Positions 39,546 through 40,490 of a stretch of 40,490 nt of DNA are shown here, piece by piece. Source of the stretch: an uncultured Saprospiraceae bacterium (GTDB taxonomy: Bacteria > Bacteroidota > Bacteroidia > Chitinophagales > Saprospiraceae); NCBI GenBank assembly GCA_937959275.1, contig CALGLU010000004.1, forward strand, positions 1-40,490, in the 5' to 3' direction. Within the stretch, counting starts at the first letter, position 1, and the number at the start of each line of letters is the position of its first letter. The translations under genes and the position numbers were made by a program. Below the pieces are notes generated by a model. It did no database searches, was not told where the DNA came from, and worked only from the letters and a program-made list of their open reading frames with translations.

Positions 39546-40475
39546 ATGATTGATGTTTCATTGACAGGAATGCAGTCCATGTTGGCTGGATTAGCTGTTG
39601 TCGCCGTAACTCTCCTCATTATATTCGTTATTAGGAATATAATGAACAAAAGATCTCAAATAGATCTTAAGGAGAAATATCGAGACAAAGTCTGGTCGTC
39701 GCCTTTAAAAAGTAGGACTAAGTATCCTGATGTAGATGGTATGGCTTTTTCTGGACCATTGTTTAGGTATGGTTTAGCTTCAGCATTGGCATTGACACTT
39801 TTTGCTTTTAGCTGGACGACTTACGAAGCCGATGTCTTCATACCAGAAGATGCGTTGGAATTAGATGAAGAAATAGAGATAGAGCCGCCTCGGACTGCTG
39901 AGCCGCCTCCACCTCCACCTCCTCCACCACCACCGGTGATTGAAGAAGTGCCAGAGGAAGAAATCATGGAAGAAGACGAACCAGAGTTTGTCGATCAAGA
40001 TATTGAAGAAGAAACTGTTCTGGATGAACCAGAACCAGTGGTAGAAGAAGCCCCACCACCGCCACCACCGCCGCCACCACCACCGCCAGAGCCTGAAGTT
40101 GAGGAGATATTCAAGGTCGTGGAGCAAATGCCTCGTTTCCCAGGTTGTGAAAATGAGCCAGGTGACAATAAAGCAAAAGAAGACTGTGCCAAGCAAAAGA
40201 TGCTACAGTACATCTATAAGAATCTGAAGTATCCTGCGATTGCTAGAGAGAATGGTGTAGAAGGAATGTGTGTGATTCAGTTTGTCGTTGCAAAAGACGG
40301 TTCAGTAACTGAAGCCAAGATTGTGAGAGATATCGGTGCAGGATGTGGTACTGCGGCTTTATCAGTTGTCGATGCGATGAATAATCTACCTCAAAAATGG
40401 ACTCCTGGTAGACAGAGAGGAAAAAATGTAAAAGTACTCTATACGCTTCCTGTCCGATTTAAGTTGGAAGGGTAG
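39546..40475 (+). CDS. tonB: TonB energy transducer with two membrane segments and two Pro tracts
   Basis: The 309-residue protein carries a first hydrophobic segment (MQSMLAGLAVVAVTLLIIFV, about 9-28), a short loop, a second hydrophobic segment (GLASALALTLFAFSWTTYEA, about 77-96), an acidic/proline linker with two PPPPPP tracts (about 120 and 170), and a C-terminal TonB domain (about 190-309). The latter has FPGCENEPGDNKAKEDCAKQ, IYKNLKYPAIARENGVEGMC, FVVAKDGSVTEAKIVRDIG and YTLPVRFKLEG, the usual TonB_C fold elements. It energises outer-membrane receptors using the proton-motive force with ExbBD. No exbBD lies in the window. It is adjacent to the TonB-dependent receptor at 35458. Two membrane segments instead of one is noteworthy. 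Confidence 0.9.
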   Translation: MIDVSLTGMQSMLAGLAVVAVTLLIIFVIRNIMNKRSQIDLKEKYRDKVWSSPLKSRTKYPDVDGMAFSGPLFRYGLASALALTLFAFSWTTYEADVFIPEDALELDEEIEIEPPRTAEPPPPPPPPPPPVIEEVPEEEIMEEDEPEFVDQDIEEETVLDEPEPVVEEAPPPPPPPPPPPPEPEVEEIFKVVEQMPRFPGCENEPGDNKAKEDCAKQKMLQYIYKNLKYPAIARENGVEGMCVIQFVVAKDGSVTEAKIVRDIGAGCGTAALSVVDAMNNLPQKWTPGRQRGKNVKVLYTLPVRFKLEG

Positions 40476-40490
40476 TCTATATAGAATATC

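Noticed and set aside
39861-40213. Two minus-strand frames opposite tonB, rich in Trp/Arg or in Gly.
   Set aside because: They are the complement of the poly-proline codons, a composition artefact.

Overview
The window looks like a chromosomal segment of a marine or environmental Bacteroidota, probably of the Saprospiria type. This rests on type IX secretion (T9SS) sorting tails, SprB-like and SdrD_B-like modules, a TonB-dependent receptor with a carboxypeptidase-regulatory N-terminus, PorT-like barrels, a TAnnTTTG promoter box, TPR histidine kinases and weak Shine-Dalgarno signals. I see no rRNA, tRNA, CRISPR array, transposase, integrase or origin.

Layout. 1-862 (minus): a thiamine-binding YkoF/MTH1187-like protein overlaps a PnuC-type vitamin transporter that runs off the left edge. 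941-1785: an ArsR-family repressor and a 28-residue Cys-rich secreted peptide, each with the same 16-bp palindrome upstream, flanked by an inverted pair of identical hairpin elements. 1824-4252 (minus): a probable operon of a tiny ORF, an MscS channel, a small lipoprotein and a TlpA-like thioredoxin lipoprotein, with overlapping or nearly abutting ends. 4429-8710 (plus): a secreted beta-propeller-like protein with a type B T9SS tail, a YpdA-like flavoprotein (bacillithiol disulfide reductase family) and an AT-rich unknown membrane protein. 8904-13664 (minus): a Planctomycete-style pair, a PSD1/DUF1549/DUF1553 haem-binding lipoprotein with a LamG domain and a Tat-exported DUF1501 protein.

13950-30140 (plus) is the dominant feature: one 16.2-kb gene for a 5,396-residue secreted protein. 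In order it has a signal peptide, thrombospondin-3-like calcium repeats, two 469-residue SprB-like superblocks offset by exactly 1,407 bp, sixteen copies of a 137-residue module in strict 411-bp register, two SdrD_B-like domains, a long Cys-containing region, a dockerin-like pair, a cohesin-like domain and a type A T9SS tail. It ends at a clear terminator. A PorT-like outer-membrane barrel with its own promoter box follows.

The right end holds an MFS transporter (plus), then four minus-strand genes: a membrane histidine kinase overlapping a TonB-dependent receptor, a TPR histidine kinase and a type II haloacid dehalogenase-like hydrolase. A divergent VanZ-like gene and a two-membrane-segment TonB protein close the window.

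Functional picture (inference): the window is mostly cell-envelope and surface biology. It covers vitamin uptake, metal-type sensing, osmotic protection, envelope thiol chemistry, T9SS surface proteins, and a TonB receptor/TonB/sensor-kinase group. The least explained items are the giant repeat protein and the ArsR/Cys-peptide cassette.
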